Notes under the pieces: model-generated
Seen by the model: only the letters and a program-made list of their open reading frames with translations
What the model was told of the DNA's origin: nothing
Database searches by the model: none
From: Acidicapsa acidisoli
GTDB lineage: Bacteria > Acidobacteriota > Terriglobia > Terriglobales > Acidobacteriaceae
Assembly (NCBI RefSeq): GCF_025685625.1
Contig: NZ_JAGSYI010000007.1
Span: 62,001-126,000 of the forward strand
Reading direction: 5' to 3'
DNA: 64,000 bases
Translations under genes and position numbers: made by a program
In this document: piece after piece, positions 40,654 to 50,066 of the stretch
Numbering within the stretch: the stretch's first letter is position 1
Layout: every line of letters begins with the position of its first letter

Positions 40654-41784
40654 TCAGGGCTGGTTATTCTGACTGTCCGTGGATATTTGCCGCAGGAGGT
40701 TCGCCGAGACAGAGCCTTCTCCATTCAGCGTCATTCCCATTGCGTTTGCTCGATCAATGGGATTGTCTTGCTGCGAGCTGAAGCCTGTCAATATCGGGCT
40801 CGGGTTCGTGACCGAAGTCGCAGGCTGTGCCAATGCGTCCAGATGCTCGGCGTCTACGACGGTTGGATTTTTAGGAATGAGATGGTAGCGGCCGCGTACC
40901 AGATAGTCCACCAGCAGACCGCCAGCTATGTACGGATTGAGGACCACGACCGGGATTACATAACCATTGGTGATGAGCGTCTCTGTTACGCCGTGAATGG
41001 CGCGGCTCTGATGCCGATAGCCAGGCACTTGAGGGATTTCAAGGACGGTTAGCTGCGCCTCGGGGTGGCGCTTGCCGTACTTCACGAGCGTGTAGGTGAC
41101 GTGTTTGGGAGTTGTGATGCCGGCATCCGGAAAGACGGTGCGCCCGAACTGATGCGGGAAATAGTTGTTCAGAAGAAAGCGGTCGAAGTCGGCACAGTTG
41201 TTGTAGAGGATATTGAAGTGCGACTTGTTAGGCTGCGCATTCAGGCGTGCGATCAGTTCCCTGTCTTGTTCAGGAGTGGTCGCAAACCGAAAGGCATAGG
41301 TGTGGCGGTCGTATGCAGTACCGACCAGTTCCGTCCAGCCCCCGTTGAAAAAGCCTCCGGGTGGCAGGTGTGCTCCAAATGCATCGAGGCGGGCTTCGCG
41401 ATAGTGACTGCGCAGTTGATTGACGGTGTCCTCATTCACGTGGGTAGGCACCTGGGATGGGTCGTCGACAGCATAGAGATACGGGATCAAGGGAATAGCA
41501 ACCCAGTCATAACCGCCCATGCCTTTGTAACGGCTGATGACGACTCCATACTCGCCAGGCTCACAAAGGCGCAGATGAACAGGAGAATCAGCGCAGACGC
41601 GCTGCAAATAAAGGGCGGCATGGCCAGTTGGATTCAGAGTGCCAAAAACGCCGAAGGGCTGCTCCAGTAACAGCGCGGCCTGTGCAAACAAATGCGGCGC
41701 CGACAAAAGCAGGAGAAAGAGAGCGGTTGCTTTCAGGGGAATTCTCTGTGGTTTTACTTTCCCGCTCCATTGGAAAAGTTGCAT
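40654..41784 (-). CDS. Secreted protein with permuted-papain-like His and Cys motifs
   Basis: A 376-residue exported protein. A signal peptide lies near residues 17-36 (ALFLLLLSAPHLFAQA). The N-terminal half has NPTGHAALYLQRVC, and about 140 residues later NILYNNCADFDRFLLNNYFP. A His on an early strand followed by Cys at the start of a helix is the order in circularly permuted NlpC/P60-like and LRAT-like enzymes such as DUF4105. The C-terminal 120 residues are different, with a short hydrophobic stretch (IPVVVLNPYIAGGLLVDYL). It could be a peptidase or acyltransferase outside the cytoplasm; the fold call is by motif order only and no exact family is recognised. Confidence 0.55.
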   Translation of the reverse strand: MQLFQWSGKVKPQRIPLKATALFLLLLSAPHLFAQAALLLEQPFGVFGTLNPTGHAALYLQRVCADSPVHLRLCEPGEYGVVISRYKGMGGYDWVAIPLIPYLYAVDDPSQVPTHVNEDTVNQLRSHYREARLDAFGAHLPPGGFFNGGWTELVGTAYDRHTYAFRFATTPEQDRELIARLNAQPNKSHFNILYNNCADFDRFLLNNYFPHQFGRTVFPDAGITTPKHVTYTLVKYGKRHPEAQLTVLEIPQVPGYRHQSRAIHGVTETLITNGYVIPVVVLNPYIAGGLLVDYLVRGRYHLIPKNPTVVDAEHLDALAQPATSVTNPSPILTGFSSQQDNPIDRANAMGMTLNGEGSVSANLLRQISTDSQNNQP

Positions 41785-42154
41785 CAGTGATCTCTCGGAA
41801 TTGGGGTACGGGAAATAGCAAATACCGACCGATTAAGCGCTGTTGCACTATGCACTGTCGTTGACAGTGCATAACTTACCGCTACGTCCAGCTCAGTCCG
41901 CAGGGCGCATCAGGCAAAGGGCGGTTTGCCTCTCCTTGAAAATAGACACAGAATTCGCTTCAAAGTTGCCGCATTACGGGGTTTTTCCTGGTCTGGGAAC
42001 TTTCCAAAACAAGGTAAGCGATGTATTTTTCACCCCCCTTGCAGCCCAACCGATTGGACCCTAGCGGCACTGCCTGCCTGCGTGTTACCGTTTTCTTTCG
42101 AAGGAAAAATCGTTCAAAATATTGGCCAACCCTATTTATTCAGAAGAGGTTCAC
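41785..42154. other. Divergent promoter region with a perfect dyad
   Basis: About 370 bp with no credible gene. It holds an 11-bp perfect inverted repeat, TATGCACTGTC (41849-41859) and GACAGTGCATA (41863-41873), spacer GTT. The right arm overlaps a TTGACA at 41861-41866. The dyad lies 65 bp upstream of the secreted-protein ATG on one side and 282 bp from the esterase on the other. It can be an operator or a hairpin. Confidence 0.5.
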
Positions 42155-43654
42155 TTGAGTTTTCAATTTCCGGCGCTGCTGCGCTTCGCAATTTCACTTT
42201 TTGCCTTCTTCTACGCCGGCTCGATTTACGGCGAGGTGACGCTCCCAAAGGTCTTGGACAGCCACATGGTGGTGCAGCGTGATCTGCCCGTGCACATGTG
42301 GGGCTGGGCTGCGGCGGGTGAAAGCGTAACTGTGAGCTTCCGGGGTCAGGACAGAACGACCGCCGCGAATGATCTGGGGCTGTGGAGCGTTTACATGCCG
42401 CCGGGTGCGGCAGGAGGGCCGTTCCAACTCACGGTGAAAGGGAACAACACCATCACTCTGGAAGACATACTGGTGGGGGATGTCTGGGTAGCAGGCGGGC
42501 AATCCAACATGGAATTCGAGATGCGCAAGGCATCGACAGCAGCCGTAGATTTGCCCAAAGCGGCCGATGACAAGATCCGCCTGATGATTGTGAAAAAAGA
42601 ATTCTCCGAATTTCCGAAGACCGACCTCGACGGAACGGCCTGGACCGCGTCCACGCCGGAATCAGCAAAGGAATTCTCAGCGGTGGCCTGGTACTTTGCG
42701 CAGGAGATCGAGCAGCGCGAGCACGTCCCGGTTGGGGTGATCGACTCGACGTGGGGAGGAACGGTTGCAGAGGCATGGACAAGTCTCACAGCATTGGGGG
42801 CAGATCCAGGACTGGCTCCGGTCTTCACCGCGCGCGGCCATATGACGGAGCGAGAAGCTTCCGCTTCGCTTGAACAAAAGGTTCGGACCCGGCTCATCGA
42901 CGAGGCCAAGGTACAAGGCAAGCCTGCGCCGAAGTTTGCCTGGCACCCAGTGCTGAACACATGGGCTCCAGCACAGCTTTTTAACGCGATGATCGCGCCA
43001 CTTACTCCTTTTCCGATTCGCGGAGTGATCTGGTACCAGGGCGAAAGCAACAGTGCGCTGGAGCGTTATCCGACCTACGAGCGCCTTTTCCGCACGATGA
43101 TCGAGGACTGGCGCAACCAATGGTCGATCGGCGACTTCCCTTTTCTGTATGTGCAACTGGCGAATTTCAAATCCACTCCCGCTGAGGAATATTTTCAGAT
43201 CCGGGAGTCGCAACGGCGGACGCTGGAGTTGCGCAACACGGGAATGGCGGTGACGATTGATATCGGTAATCCCGACGACGTGCATCCGACAGACAAACTT
43301 ACCGTGGGCCGGAGACTGGCTCTGGCTGCGCGTGCTCTGAGTTACGGAGAACAGCTCGAGTTCTCCGGGCCGCTCTATCGCCAGGTAACGCCAGAGGGCA
43401 GCAACTTGCGGGTATGGTTTGATCACGCAACCAGCCTCGAAGCCAAAGGCGGCGCGTTGACGGGGTTCGAAGTCGCCGGAACGGACGGTCAGTTTGCTCC
43501 GGCAGACGCCAAGATTGACGGAAGCACCGTGGTTTTGAGCAGTCCTTCTGTTGTGTTACCGGTTGCCGCGCGATACGGCTGGGCGAACAGTCCGGAGTGT
43601 CACCTTTACAACGGTGCGGGACTACCTGCGTCTCCATTTACCTCGATTAAGTAG
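42155..43654 (+). CDS. Sialate O-acetylesterase-type SGNH esterase
   Basis: A secreted carbohydrate esterase of about 499 residues. Start taken at TTG 42155 because GAGG lies five bases upstream and a clean signal peptide follows (FPALLRFAISLFAFFYAGSIYG); a TTG at 42122 is possible. The body has the family's opening LPKVLDSHMVVQRDLPVHMWGWA, a beta-domain, then the SGNH nucleophile GDVWVAGGQSNMEFEM, the GVIWYQGESNS block and the catalytic DDVHPTDKLTVGRRLALAA. It would remove acetyl groups from sugars such as xylan or sialic acids. A small hairpin follows. Confidence 0.9.
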   Translation: MSFQFPALLRFAISLFAFFYAGSIYGEVTLPKVLDSHMVVQRDLPVHMWGWAAAGESVTVSFRGQDRTTAANDLGLWSVYMPPGAAGGPFQLTVKGNNTITLEDILVGDVWVAGGQSNMEFEMRKASTAAVDLPKAADDKIRLMIVKKEFSEFPKTDLDGTAWTASTPESAKEFSAVAWYFAQEIEQREHVPVGVIDSTWGGTVAEAWTSLTALGADPGLAPVFTARGHMTEREASASLEQKVRTRLIDEAKVQGKPAPKFAWHPVLNTWAPAQLFNAMIAPLTPFPIRGVIWYQGESNSALERYPTYERLFRTMIEDWRNQWSIGDFPFLYVQLANFKSTPAEEYFQIRESQRRTLELRNTGMAVTIDIGNPDDVHPTDKLTVGRRLALAARALSYGEQLEFSGPLYRQVTPEGSNLRVWFDHATSLEAKGGALTGFEVAGTDGQFAPADAKIDGSTVVLSSPSVVLPVAARYGWANSPECHLYNGAGLPASPFTSIK

Positions 43655-43658
43655 CGAT

Positions 43659-43679
43659 CTCGCGAACGATTGTCGCGAG
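43659..43679 (+). terminator. Short hairpin after the SGNH esterase gene
   Basis: CTCGCGA (43659-43665) and TCGCGAG (43673-43679) with a 7-nt loop, then CACATTTCTTC. The stem is short and the T-tract mixed; termination is plausible. Confidence 0.45.
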
Positions 43680-43775
43680 CACATTTCTTCACCCGAATGG
43701 CGGTAGCAACGTACCTGGAAAGGGCCGCGAACCGTTTGGCCTCGACTTAGCCTCTACCTGGCCTCGGCGGACTTC

Positions 43776-45938
43776 TTACGGCTGGTCCATACTGTTCCCC
43801 GATTTCGGCCGTTCGATTTCGTTTACCAGAGACGTGGCCAGACTCTCTGCAGTGCGGGAGAGAGCAAGAAAGGTTTGCAGTTCCATCGCACTTGTTGGAT
43901 GAGATCCCTCCAAACCGCAGGCCCGGGCCGCATCTTCCAAAACATTGCGTTCGTCTTCAAAATCGTTGCTTGTCGTCGACGGCTTTCCTTCGATTCGGTT
44001 CGCCAGTCGATCCAGTATCCCGGCTAACCGATTATCACATTCCTGTTGTGCTGCGCGTGTGGCTTGCGGAAGCTCGAAGCCGGGGAGTTGCAGGCGGTAT
44101 TTGTAGAGGGTGATACGCGTCAGGAAAAGCATCCGAAGTTTTGGTTGCCACTCACGGATTTGACTGCGCAGGACGAGGGCTGCCTCGCGGGTGGGACCGA
44201 ATTCGAAGAGAGCCCCATCTGCCAGACTCCTGACCTTGTCAAAGTTCGTGTTGATCTTCTCACGTAGAGAATGGCTGAGCTCGATCGCGATCTTTCTGTC
44301 TTTTGAAAGGGGTTGCCTTTGATATTCAGAGAGAGATCGCAGGTTCGCGACGAAAGCTTTCTTCAACTCGACTGAGGCGAGAGTACCCCAGAGTTGATCG
44401 AATACGAGCCACATCACAGCGAGGCCTAAAAAGATACCGACCACACGGTCTCTTGCTACACCTAGAGAAATTTGTTCCTTGAATTCCTGAAGGTTGATGA
44501 GGTAGAAGGCGACCACTATTTGCACGCCAAAATAGGCCAATCGAGGGCTAGACGCTGCAAACCAGGCGGCCACGGCACTCACTGCGACGAATAGAGCAGT
44601 AAATCCAGCAATCGAGTCGAGATAAGGAAGAATAAGAATTTGAGCACCCATCCCGAAGAAAACGCCGCCCACTATCGCGCCCGTGAATCGCAGGATCTGC
44701 TTCTGGCGAGAGAAGCCGACCGTAGACAATGCGGTTAACAAACAAGTCGTGATTGCTGTGCTGATACCCGGCCACGCAATCGCGTTGTAGATCACATAGC
44801 AAAGACTCGCAGCAAGCCCCCCTTTCAAAGCGAACTTCAGATGGTCCGGGTTGGAGAAAGCATCCGGAACAAAAAAGTTCGACGGCCGTTTGTCATCCGA
44901 TGCCGAGGGCCTGAGCTCGCCGACCGAGCCAGAACCGGTGAAAACTTCAGGAATGAGCGACACGGTTTTCTCCATCTCATGCAACAGCGGAACGCCGCCT
45001 GTGGGTTGACTTGCGTCGTACAACGCTCGTATGTCTGGAGCTTTTCCGCTAAATAGATCGACACGAATGCTGCCGATGTTTGCGGCCAGATCCCGTATCC
45101 TCTGCCTGTCGTCACCTCCCGCCGGAATACCGACAGGCATCAGGGTTGCGGCAATATCGACAAGTCTCCCAACCAGCGCCACTACGGCCCCCATCTTCTC
45201 GCGGTAGTCTTGCGGATAGTTGGAATTGCGCAAGGTGCCTCGCAACCTTGATGTTCCCAGCATCGCCAGTTGTGTGATCTTCTTAGCTGCAGCCTGGTCC
45301 ACTGGCCTTCCTGTTCCGTAGCAATCGAGTACCGCTTCAACCGAAGCCAACCTGTCAGCAATGGATCGCAGAAAATCATTCCCGGGCCTCATCGCATCAA
45401 ACAGCAACTCGACGACCACCGCGACCGCGCTGCCAATCGTCAGAGCAAAGACCGCCCAAAGCGTCCCTTCCACCCTAAGTTCGCCAGAGATATGGCTATC
45501 CCAGAGCGGGGTAGTCATTGCGATCAAGTAGCCGATGTTCACCGCCGACACGAATGTGGACATAGCGCTCATTCCATAGAACGCCAGAAACATCGTCCCG
45601 CATACCCAGAGAAGACGCAGCGTTGGGTCGTCAACAAAAACAATCGCTCCAATCAGCAAATAGATAGTTCCAAGAGCAAAAGAGAGGGTCCTCGTTCCAG
45701 CGGCCTTCACCGTTATCCGAAGGCTTTCGTGCGAGATTGTAAGCGAGTAGATAGCGCAATACGCGCCATAGGGAATCCGAAACGTCATGACAATGAGCAT
45801 GGAAAGAGTCGCAGAGAGTACCATGCGTCCCACCAAGGCAGCTCTTCCGGGGTAAGGTACAAGCTCCTCTCTGAGAAACTCCCAGATCCAGCTCGACCGT
45901 CCAGTCGATTTCGGTACGGTTTGAGCAATGGTTGCCAT
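43776..45938 (-). CDS. FUSC-family inner-membrane transporter (MdtO-like)
   Basis: A 720-residue inner-membrane protein with two membrane blocks of about six helices each (about residues 35-185 and 370-510) and long soluble regions after each. This is the fusaric-acid resistance/aromatic-acid exporter plan. Seen: MVLSATLSMLIVMTFRIPYGAYCAIYSL in block 1, and FALKGGLAASLCYVIYNAIAWPG then STVGFSRQKQILRFTGAIVGG in block 2. In E. coli MdtO (683 residues) sits with MdtN and YtcA; the same neighbours are here. Its ATG is two bases after the adaptor stop. Expected to export toxic organic acids or dyes with the adaptor; the specific substrate is unknown. Confidence 0.85.
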   Translation of the reverse strand: MATIAQTVPKSTGRSSWIWEFLREELVPYPGRAALVGRMVLSATLSMLIVMTFRIPYGAYCAIYSLTISHESLRITVKAAGTRTLSFALGTIYLLIGAIVFVDDPTLRLLWVCGTMFLAFYGMSAMSTFVSAVNIGYLIAMTTPLWDSHISGELRVEGTLWAVFALTIGSAVAVVVELLFDAMRPGNDFLRSIADRLASVEAVLDCYGTGRPVDQAAAKKITQLAMLGTSRLRGTLRNSNYPQDYREKMGAVVALVGRLVDIAATLMPVGIPAGGDDRQRIRDLAANIGSIRVDLFSGKAPDIRALYDASQPTGGVPLLHEMEKTVSLIPEVFTGSGSVGELRPSASDDKRPSNFFVPDAFSNPDHLKFALKGGLAASLCYVIYNAIAWPGISTAITTCLLTALSTVGFSRQKQILRFTGAIVGGVFFGMGAQILILPYLDSIAGFTALFVAVSAVAAWFAASSPRLAYFGVQIVVAFYLINLQEFKEQISLGVARDRVVGIFLGLAVMWLVFDQLWGTLASVELKKAFVANLRSLSEYQRQPLSKDRKIAIELSHSLREKINTNFDKVRSLADGALFEFGPTREAALVLRSQIREWQPKLRMLFLTRITLYKYRLQLPGFELPQATRAAQQECDNRLAGILDRLANRIEGKPSTTSNDFEDERNVLEDAARACGLEGSHPTSAMELQTFLALSRTAESLATSLVNEIERPKSGNSMDQP

Positions 45939-45940
45939 AA

Positions 45941-47155
45941 TTAATGCCCGCGGATTTCGACCACTGCTGACTCACCGAATCGAAATAACTCCTGGGGAGG
46001 ATTCTTGACCCGCACTCGGACCGGATATCGAGAAGCCAGGTGCACCCAATTGAGCGTTCGCTGTGCGTCTGGAAGGCCAGGTTCCAAGCGGCCAAAGACA
46101 TCGGGATCTGGAGTCGTACCGAAGCCAATGCTATCTACCACGCCGGAGAAACGTACACTCGGTTTCGAGAGTAGAAAGACATCAGCCCGCATTCCAGGCG
46201 CAATGTGCTCCAGTGTTCCTTCACGAAAGTTGGCTATTGCCCACCACGTGCGTGCATCGATCAGAGTGAAGACCTGCTGCCCCACATGCACGAAAGCACC
46301 CTCGGAGATCGTAAGGTTAGTAACACGCGTATCGAATGGCGCATAGACCCGGCAGTTATTGAGATTGTACCGGGCGGTTTCTACGGCCGACGTGCGAGCG
46401 CCACGTTGATTAATGAGCGGTTCGAGCGTGGTCACGGCATTGATTGATTGCTCGTGCCGGGCATGGCTTTCCTCCAGGGCAGCCTTGGAGTGTTCGTACT
46501 GCGCTATGGCCGACTTCAATCCGGCCTGAGAAAGCCGTAGTTGCGATTCCGCCTGCTTGAGTGCCTCGGCCTGAGCAACCTCGGACGTTCTCGCTCTGTC
46601 TACCTGGTCTACTGTGACATACTGTTTTGCAAGCAGCGGCTCAATCCTGTGCAAGTTATTGTTTGCGTAGGTCCACTCTGCTTTGGCGCGGCTCACGCCC
46701 TGCTCTGCGTTCGCGACATCTGCACGAGCCTCTTCGACATCCGCTGCCCACCGGTCGATGTCAGCTTCTGAGCTATGGATATTCGATCGCGCAATGGAAA
46801 CGCCGCTTACCAGTGCAGCGATCTTCCGACGTTCGTCCTCAATTTGCCCTTCGAGAGTAGCCTGGTCAGAGAGGGCTTTTTCGAGCGCGTACTTATAAGG
46901 CCGATCATCGATCTCAAACAATAACTCGCCTTGTTTCACAAATTGATTGTCGCGCACATTCAGCCGCGTGATTGGCCCTTCCACTTGCGGTGCGATACCG
47001 ATGAAGTTCGCGAAAATCTCAGCATCATCGGTTCGGGGGTATCGATTGGTCTGCCAGATTACCAACAGTCCAGTAATCAAGGCGCCCGCAATGATGGAAG
47101 TCCTCACGATTTGGCCGACGCGCCCGGATCGAGACGTCAGGTCATCTTCGGGCAT
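45941..47155 (-). CDS. HlyD-family periplasmic adaptor (MdtN-like)
   Basis: A 404-residue membrane-fusion protein. One N-terminal helix (IVRTSIIAGALITGLLVIW), a biotinyl-lipoyl half motif (IAPQVEGPITRLNVRDNQFVKQGELL), a long coiled coil (about residues 90-250, rich in Ala, Glu and Arg), the second lipoyl half (VYAPFDTRVTNLTISEGAFV) and a beta barrel ending in GESAVVEIRG. Start at ATG 47155 with GGAG six bases upstream; an upstream open extension of 75 codons runs through ytcA and is not coding. It bridges the FUSC pump to an outer-membrane channel, which is not encoded nearby. Confidence 0.92.
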   Translation of the reverse strand: MPEDDLTSRSGRVGQIVRTSIIAGALITGLLVIWQTNRYPRTDDAEIFANFIGIAPQVEGPITRLNVRDNQFVKQGELLFEIDDRPYKYALEKALSDQATLEGQIEDERRKIAALVSGVSIARSNIHSSEADIDRWAADVEEARADVANAEQGVSRAKAEWTYANNNLHRIEPLLAKQYVTVDQVDRARTSEVAQAEALKQAESQLRLSQAGLKSAIAQYEHSKAALEESHARHEQSINAVTTLEPLINQRGARTSAVETARYNLNNCRVYAPFDTRVTNLTISEGAFVHVGQQVFTLIDARTWWAIANFREGTLEHIAPGMRADVFLLSKPSVRFSGVVDSIGFGTTPDPDVFGRLEPGLPDAQRTLNWVHLASRYPVRVRVKNPPQELFRFGESAVVEIRGH

Positions 47156-47172
47156 CTCTTCTCCTTTCCTAA

Positions 47173-47472
47173 TTAATTGAAGAACAGCAGCCAAAGGGAA
47201 AATGCGAAAAATGCGGCCAGACAGGGATACACGAGGATCAACGGCTTCAGTTGGTCTTCCAGCTTGATATGCACAAAATACAAGCGCGCAACAACGGTGA
47301 GCAGTAGCCCGATGACTCCGCACAATATCCATGCTGGGAAGAACGAGCCAAGAATATCGAAGGAGGGCGCGCGGGAACATCCTGCCGTCGAGAGCGCGGC
47401 AATAGAGCAGGCTGTGACCGCGACCGGTCGGATCAGACGTTTGCGGCTGAGCGAATTCAGCGTTCTCGTCAT
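47173..47472 (-). CDS. YtcA-family lipoprotein
   Basis: A 99-residue protein with a lipoprotein signal (AVTACSIAALSTAGCSRAP, lipidated Cys at about 32) and two later membrane helices (ILCGVIGLLLTVVARLYFVHI and LILVYPCLAAFFAFSLWLLFF). Size, lipobox and helix layout match YtcA, which in E. coli lies before mdtN. AAGGA lies seven bases before the ATG. It ends 17 bp before the adaptor gene. Role in the efflux complex is unknown. Confidence 0.8.
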   Translation of the reverse strand: MTRTLNSLSRKRLIRPVAVTACSIAALSTAGCSRAPSFDILGSFFPAWILCGVIGLLLTVVARLYFVHIKLEDQLKPLILVYPCLAAFFAFSLWLLFFN

Positions 47473-47473
47473 C

Positions 47474-47692
47474 TTAGTGTCCTTTTGCGTCGAGCAGATC
47501 TCCAGTCTGGATGGCTAATGCGCAATGCTGGTCAGCAGCTAATGGGCGCGCGCTCACGTGGGCGCTACGTGCCACGGCTACAGCACGCTGTGCGGAGACA
47601 ACATCTATAAGGGCCAGGCAAAATGCGGTTAGCATAACACTCACGATCATGATAAATCTTGCGGCTGTATCCGAAGCGCCAATCGGACACAT
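47474..47692 (-). CDS. Small membrane ORF heading the efflux operon
   Basis: A 72-residue candidate with one hydrophobic segment (FIMIVSVMLTAFCLALIDVVSA) that could be a signal anchor, and an Ala-rich polar tail. ATG 47692 has AAGGGA five bases upstream, and the stop lies one base before the ytcA ATG, which argues for a real coupled gene. No family is recognised; it does not look like the DUF1656 protein often found in AaeXAB-type sets. Confidence 0.45.
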   Translation of the reverse strand: MCPIGASDTAARFIMIVSVMLTAFCLALIDVVSAQRAVAVARSAHVSARPLAADQHCALAIQTGDLLDAKGH

Positions 47693-48093
47693 TGAATCCC
47701 TTCGTTGGTTCAACGGGCAATTTAGATGCAGCTCAAGGACTTATCGATACTTATTTCCTCGAACCTGCCACGCTAAAACACCATGCATCAGACTGCTCAT
47801 GGAACCGCCGGAAGCCTAAGCGTTAGTCGTGCTTTTTCCTCTAATTCGATGCCCTATTATCGCCATCTATGCCTTCAGTAATCTGGAGCCCCACATACGC
47901 TGGACGCCGTCATACTGGCACTAGAACATTTGCGATATCGCTTCGAGCCGATAACTCTTGGATATCAGCCTTGTCGACAAAGTATCGACAGCACTTATTC
48001 GGTGTGGCTGCGACAATTGGCAAGAAGTCTCCGTTGCGGCACGGACTTCCCGCATATGCGGATCGCGCATCTCATCTATTGGAGTGTGTGGAC
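47693..48093. other. Divergent intergenic region before fumC
   Basis: About 400 bp between the efflux operon and fumC. The frame upstream of fumC stays open for 75 codons but lacks a ribosome site and conserved fumarase sequence, so I treat it as leader. No repeats, terminators or convincing promoter pair are seen. Confidence 0.45.
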
Positions 48094-49527
48094 ATGAATA
48101 AGAGAGCGGCAGAGACGCACCAAGAGACCAGGCCGGACTCACGCATCGAGTCCGACAGCATGGGAGAAACTGAAGTCCCGACCAATCATTATTGGGGAGC
48201 ACAGACGCAGCGCTCGCTGCACCACTTCGCCATCGGCGAAGACCGCATGCCGCCGGAGTTGATCCGGGCTTTCGCCATCCTGAAAAAGGCGGCGGCGCTT
48301 GTAAATCACGATTTAGGAAAACTCCCGCAGGACAAGACGGATTTGATCGTCCGCGCAACCGATGAGTTGATTGCAGGTAAGCACAAGGACGAATTCCCGC
48401 TGCGCATCTGGCAAACGGGTTCGGGCACGCAGACAAACATGAACGTCAATGAGGTGATCTCGAACCGCGCTATCGAACTTGCAGGCGGCGAGATGGGCAG
48501 CAAGAATCCCATTCATCCGAACGATCATGTGAACATGTCGCAGTCGTCGAACGACACCTTTCCGACGGCGATGTATATTGCCGCGGCATCGGTAGTGAAG
48601 GAGCAACTTATTCCGGCTGTGCAGCGCCTGCACGATGCGATCGCAGCGAAGGCAAAGCAGTTCGCGGAGGTAGTCAAGATTGGACGCACCCACCTGCAGG
48701 ATGCAACGCCGCTCACGCTTGGCCAGGAAATGGGCGGGTGGGCGAGCCTGCTCGCGCGCGATATTGCTCGCATGGAATCGACGCTCGACGGCCTCTACGA
48801 GCTTGCTATCGGCGGGACAGCCGTGGGCACCGGACTGAACACGCACCCGGAGTTCGCTGAGCGCGCTGCGACAAAAATCGCAGCACTGACAGGCCTGCCA
48901 TTCCGCTCGCATCCCAATAAGTTTGCCGCGCTGTCGGCCCATGACGAGCTTGTGTTTGCGAGCGGTGCGCTCGAGACACTTTCGGCCTCGCTGATGAAGA
49001 TCGCCAATGACGTTCGCTGGCTCGGTTCGGGGCCGCGCTGCGGATTAGGCGAACTCAACCTTCCAGAGAACGAACCGGGCAGCTCGATCATGCCGGGCAA
49101 GGTTAATCCCACGCAATGTGAAGCGATGACGATGGTGGCCGTACAAGTACACGGCAATCATACTGCGATCGCATTCGCGGGCAGCCAAGGCAACTTTGAA
49201 CTCAACGTATTCAAGCCAGTAATGATCTACAACTTCATGCACTCGGCGCGGCTGTTGACTGACACCTGCCACATGTTTGTGGAGTTCTGCGTGGAGGGCA
49301 TGGAAGCTAACCTCCAGTGCATCCGCGAGTATGTGGAGAACTGCCTGATGCTTGTGACCGCGCTCAATCAGCACATCGGCTACGACAAGGCCGCTACGTT
49401 GGCCAAGGCAGCGCATCAGAAGGGACTCTCGCTACGCGAAGCGAATCACGAGCTTGGGTTTCTCACGGAGGAAGAGTTCGACAAATATTTGCGCCCCGAA
49501 AAGATGACATGTCCTGAAGTCCAGTAG
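48094..49527 (+). CDS. fumC: Fumarate hydratase class II
   Basis: A 477-residue iron-independent fumarase of the TCA cycle, converting fumarate to malate. Seen: [80 protein letters not shown] with the catalytic His, and the signature [17 protein letters not shown] with the catalytic Ser. ATG 48094 has GGAG nine bases upstream. The extra N-terminal residues ([18 protein letters not shown]) make it slightly longer than E. coli FumC (467). It stands alone. Confidence 0.96.
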   Translation: MNKRAAETHQETRPDSRIESDSMGETEVPTNHYWGAQTQRSLHHFAIGEDRMPPELIRAFAILKKAAALVNHDLGKLPQDKTDLIVRATDELIAGKHKDEFPLRIWQTGSGTQTNMNVNEVISNRAIELAGGEMGSKNPIHPNDHVNMSQSSNDTFPTAMYIAAASVVKEQLIPAVQRLHDAIAAKAKQFAEVVKIGRTHLQDATPLTLGQEMGGWASLLARDIARMESTLDGLYELAIGGTAVGTGLNTHPEFAERAATKIAALTGLPFRSHPNKFAALSAHDELVFASGALETLSASLMKIANDVRWLGSGPRCGLGELNLPENEPGSSIMPGKVNPTQCEAMTMVAVQVHGNHTAIAFAGSQGNFELNVFKPVMIYNFMHSARLLTDTCHMFVEFCVEGMEANLQCIREYVENCLMLVTALNQHIGYDKAATLAKAAHQKGLSLREANHELGFLTEEEFDKYLRPEKMTCPEVQ

Positions 49528-49684
49528 AGACATTCATTGCCCCGACTTCTGGGTTTATCAACCAGAGGCTGCTCTTCGCTTCGCTCCTATTCATTCGGAA
49601 GAGACGCGCTTCGAAGAGTTCGGCGGCCCCTCGCAGAATTGCAAAAAAGAATCGAACAGGAGTCTCTTGCTTCCGAACGCGAAG

Positions 49685-49928
49685 AGTCCCCGCGGGTGAT
49701 TCCTTACCGCAGTGGAGCGAGTTGGGCTCAGAAACGATACGTGGCATTGCAATCGCCATACCTTCGCCAGTAGACTGGTTATGGCCGGCGTGGATCTGCA
49801 CACGGTCGGGGGAACTCCTGGGGCGCCAGACGGCATAGATGACTAGGCGGCATGGGCATCTTGGTGTCAATCATGGCACGATGGAACGCGTTTCGATGGC
49901 ACAGAGTACGATCAAAACTGCCGACTAG
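49685..49928 (+). pseudogene. Decayed C-terminus of a tyrosine recombinase (phage-type integrase)
   Basis: Translation in frame from 49685 gives a typical integrase end: PRG, stop, FLTAVERVGL, then DTWHCNRHTFASRLVMAGVD (the His-x-x-Arg box, normally WHDLRHTFASRLVMAGVDL). At the run of five G (49808-49812) one base must be skipped to continue as VGELLGRQTA. A TAG (49836-49838) then stands where Gln is usual, followed by MTRRHGHLGVNHGTMERV. The catalytic Tyr of the usual RYAHL is His. A TGA at 49697-49699 replaces a usual Trp. Two stops, one frameshift and loss of the Tyr show it is dead. It lies 46 bp before a tRNA-Ser gene. Confidence 0.8.
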
Positions 49929-49974
49929 TGAAGGCGAGACCAGAGAGCACCTCGTAAGTCGTTGTAAACAAAGC

Positions 49975-50066
49975 GGAGAGTTGGCAGAGCCCGGTTGAAT
50001 GCACCTGACTCGAAATCAGACGTAGTCGAAAGGCTACCGGGGGTTCGAATCCCTCACTCTCCGCCA
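49975..50066 (+). tRNA. tRNA-Ser (anticodon CGA)
   Basis: Acceptor arms GGAGAGT (49975-49981) and ACTCTCC (50056-50062) pair perfectly; G and encoded CCA follow (50063-50066). The anticodon loop CTCGAAA puts CGA at 50011-50013. The long variable arm (GTAG with CTAC) marks a class II tRNA and the T-loop GGTTCGAATCC is standard. CGA reads UCG serine codons. Confidence 0.95.

Noticed and set aside
47869-48093. N-terminal extension of fumC by 75 codons.
   Set aside because: No fumarase similarity and no ribosome site; ATG 48094 has one.
49463-49870. 135-codon open frame on the minus strand over the integrase scar.
   Set aside because: The plus strand carries recognisable integrase remnants there; the minus frame has no motifs and overlaps the fumC end.
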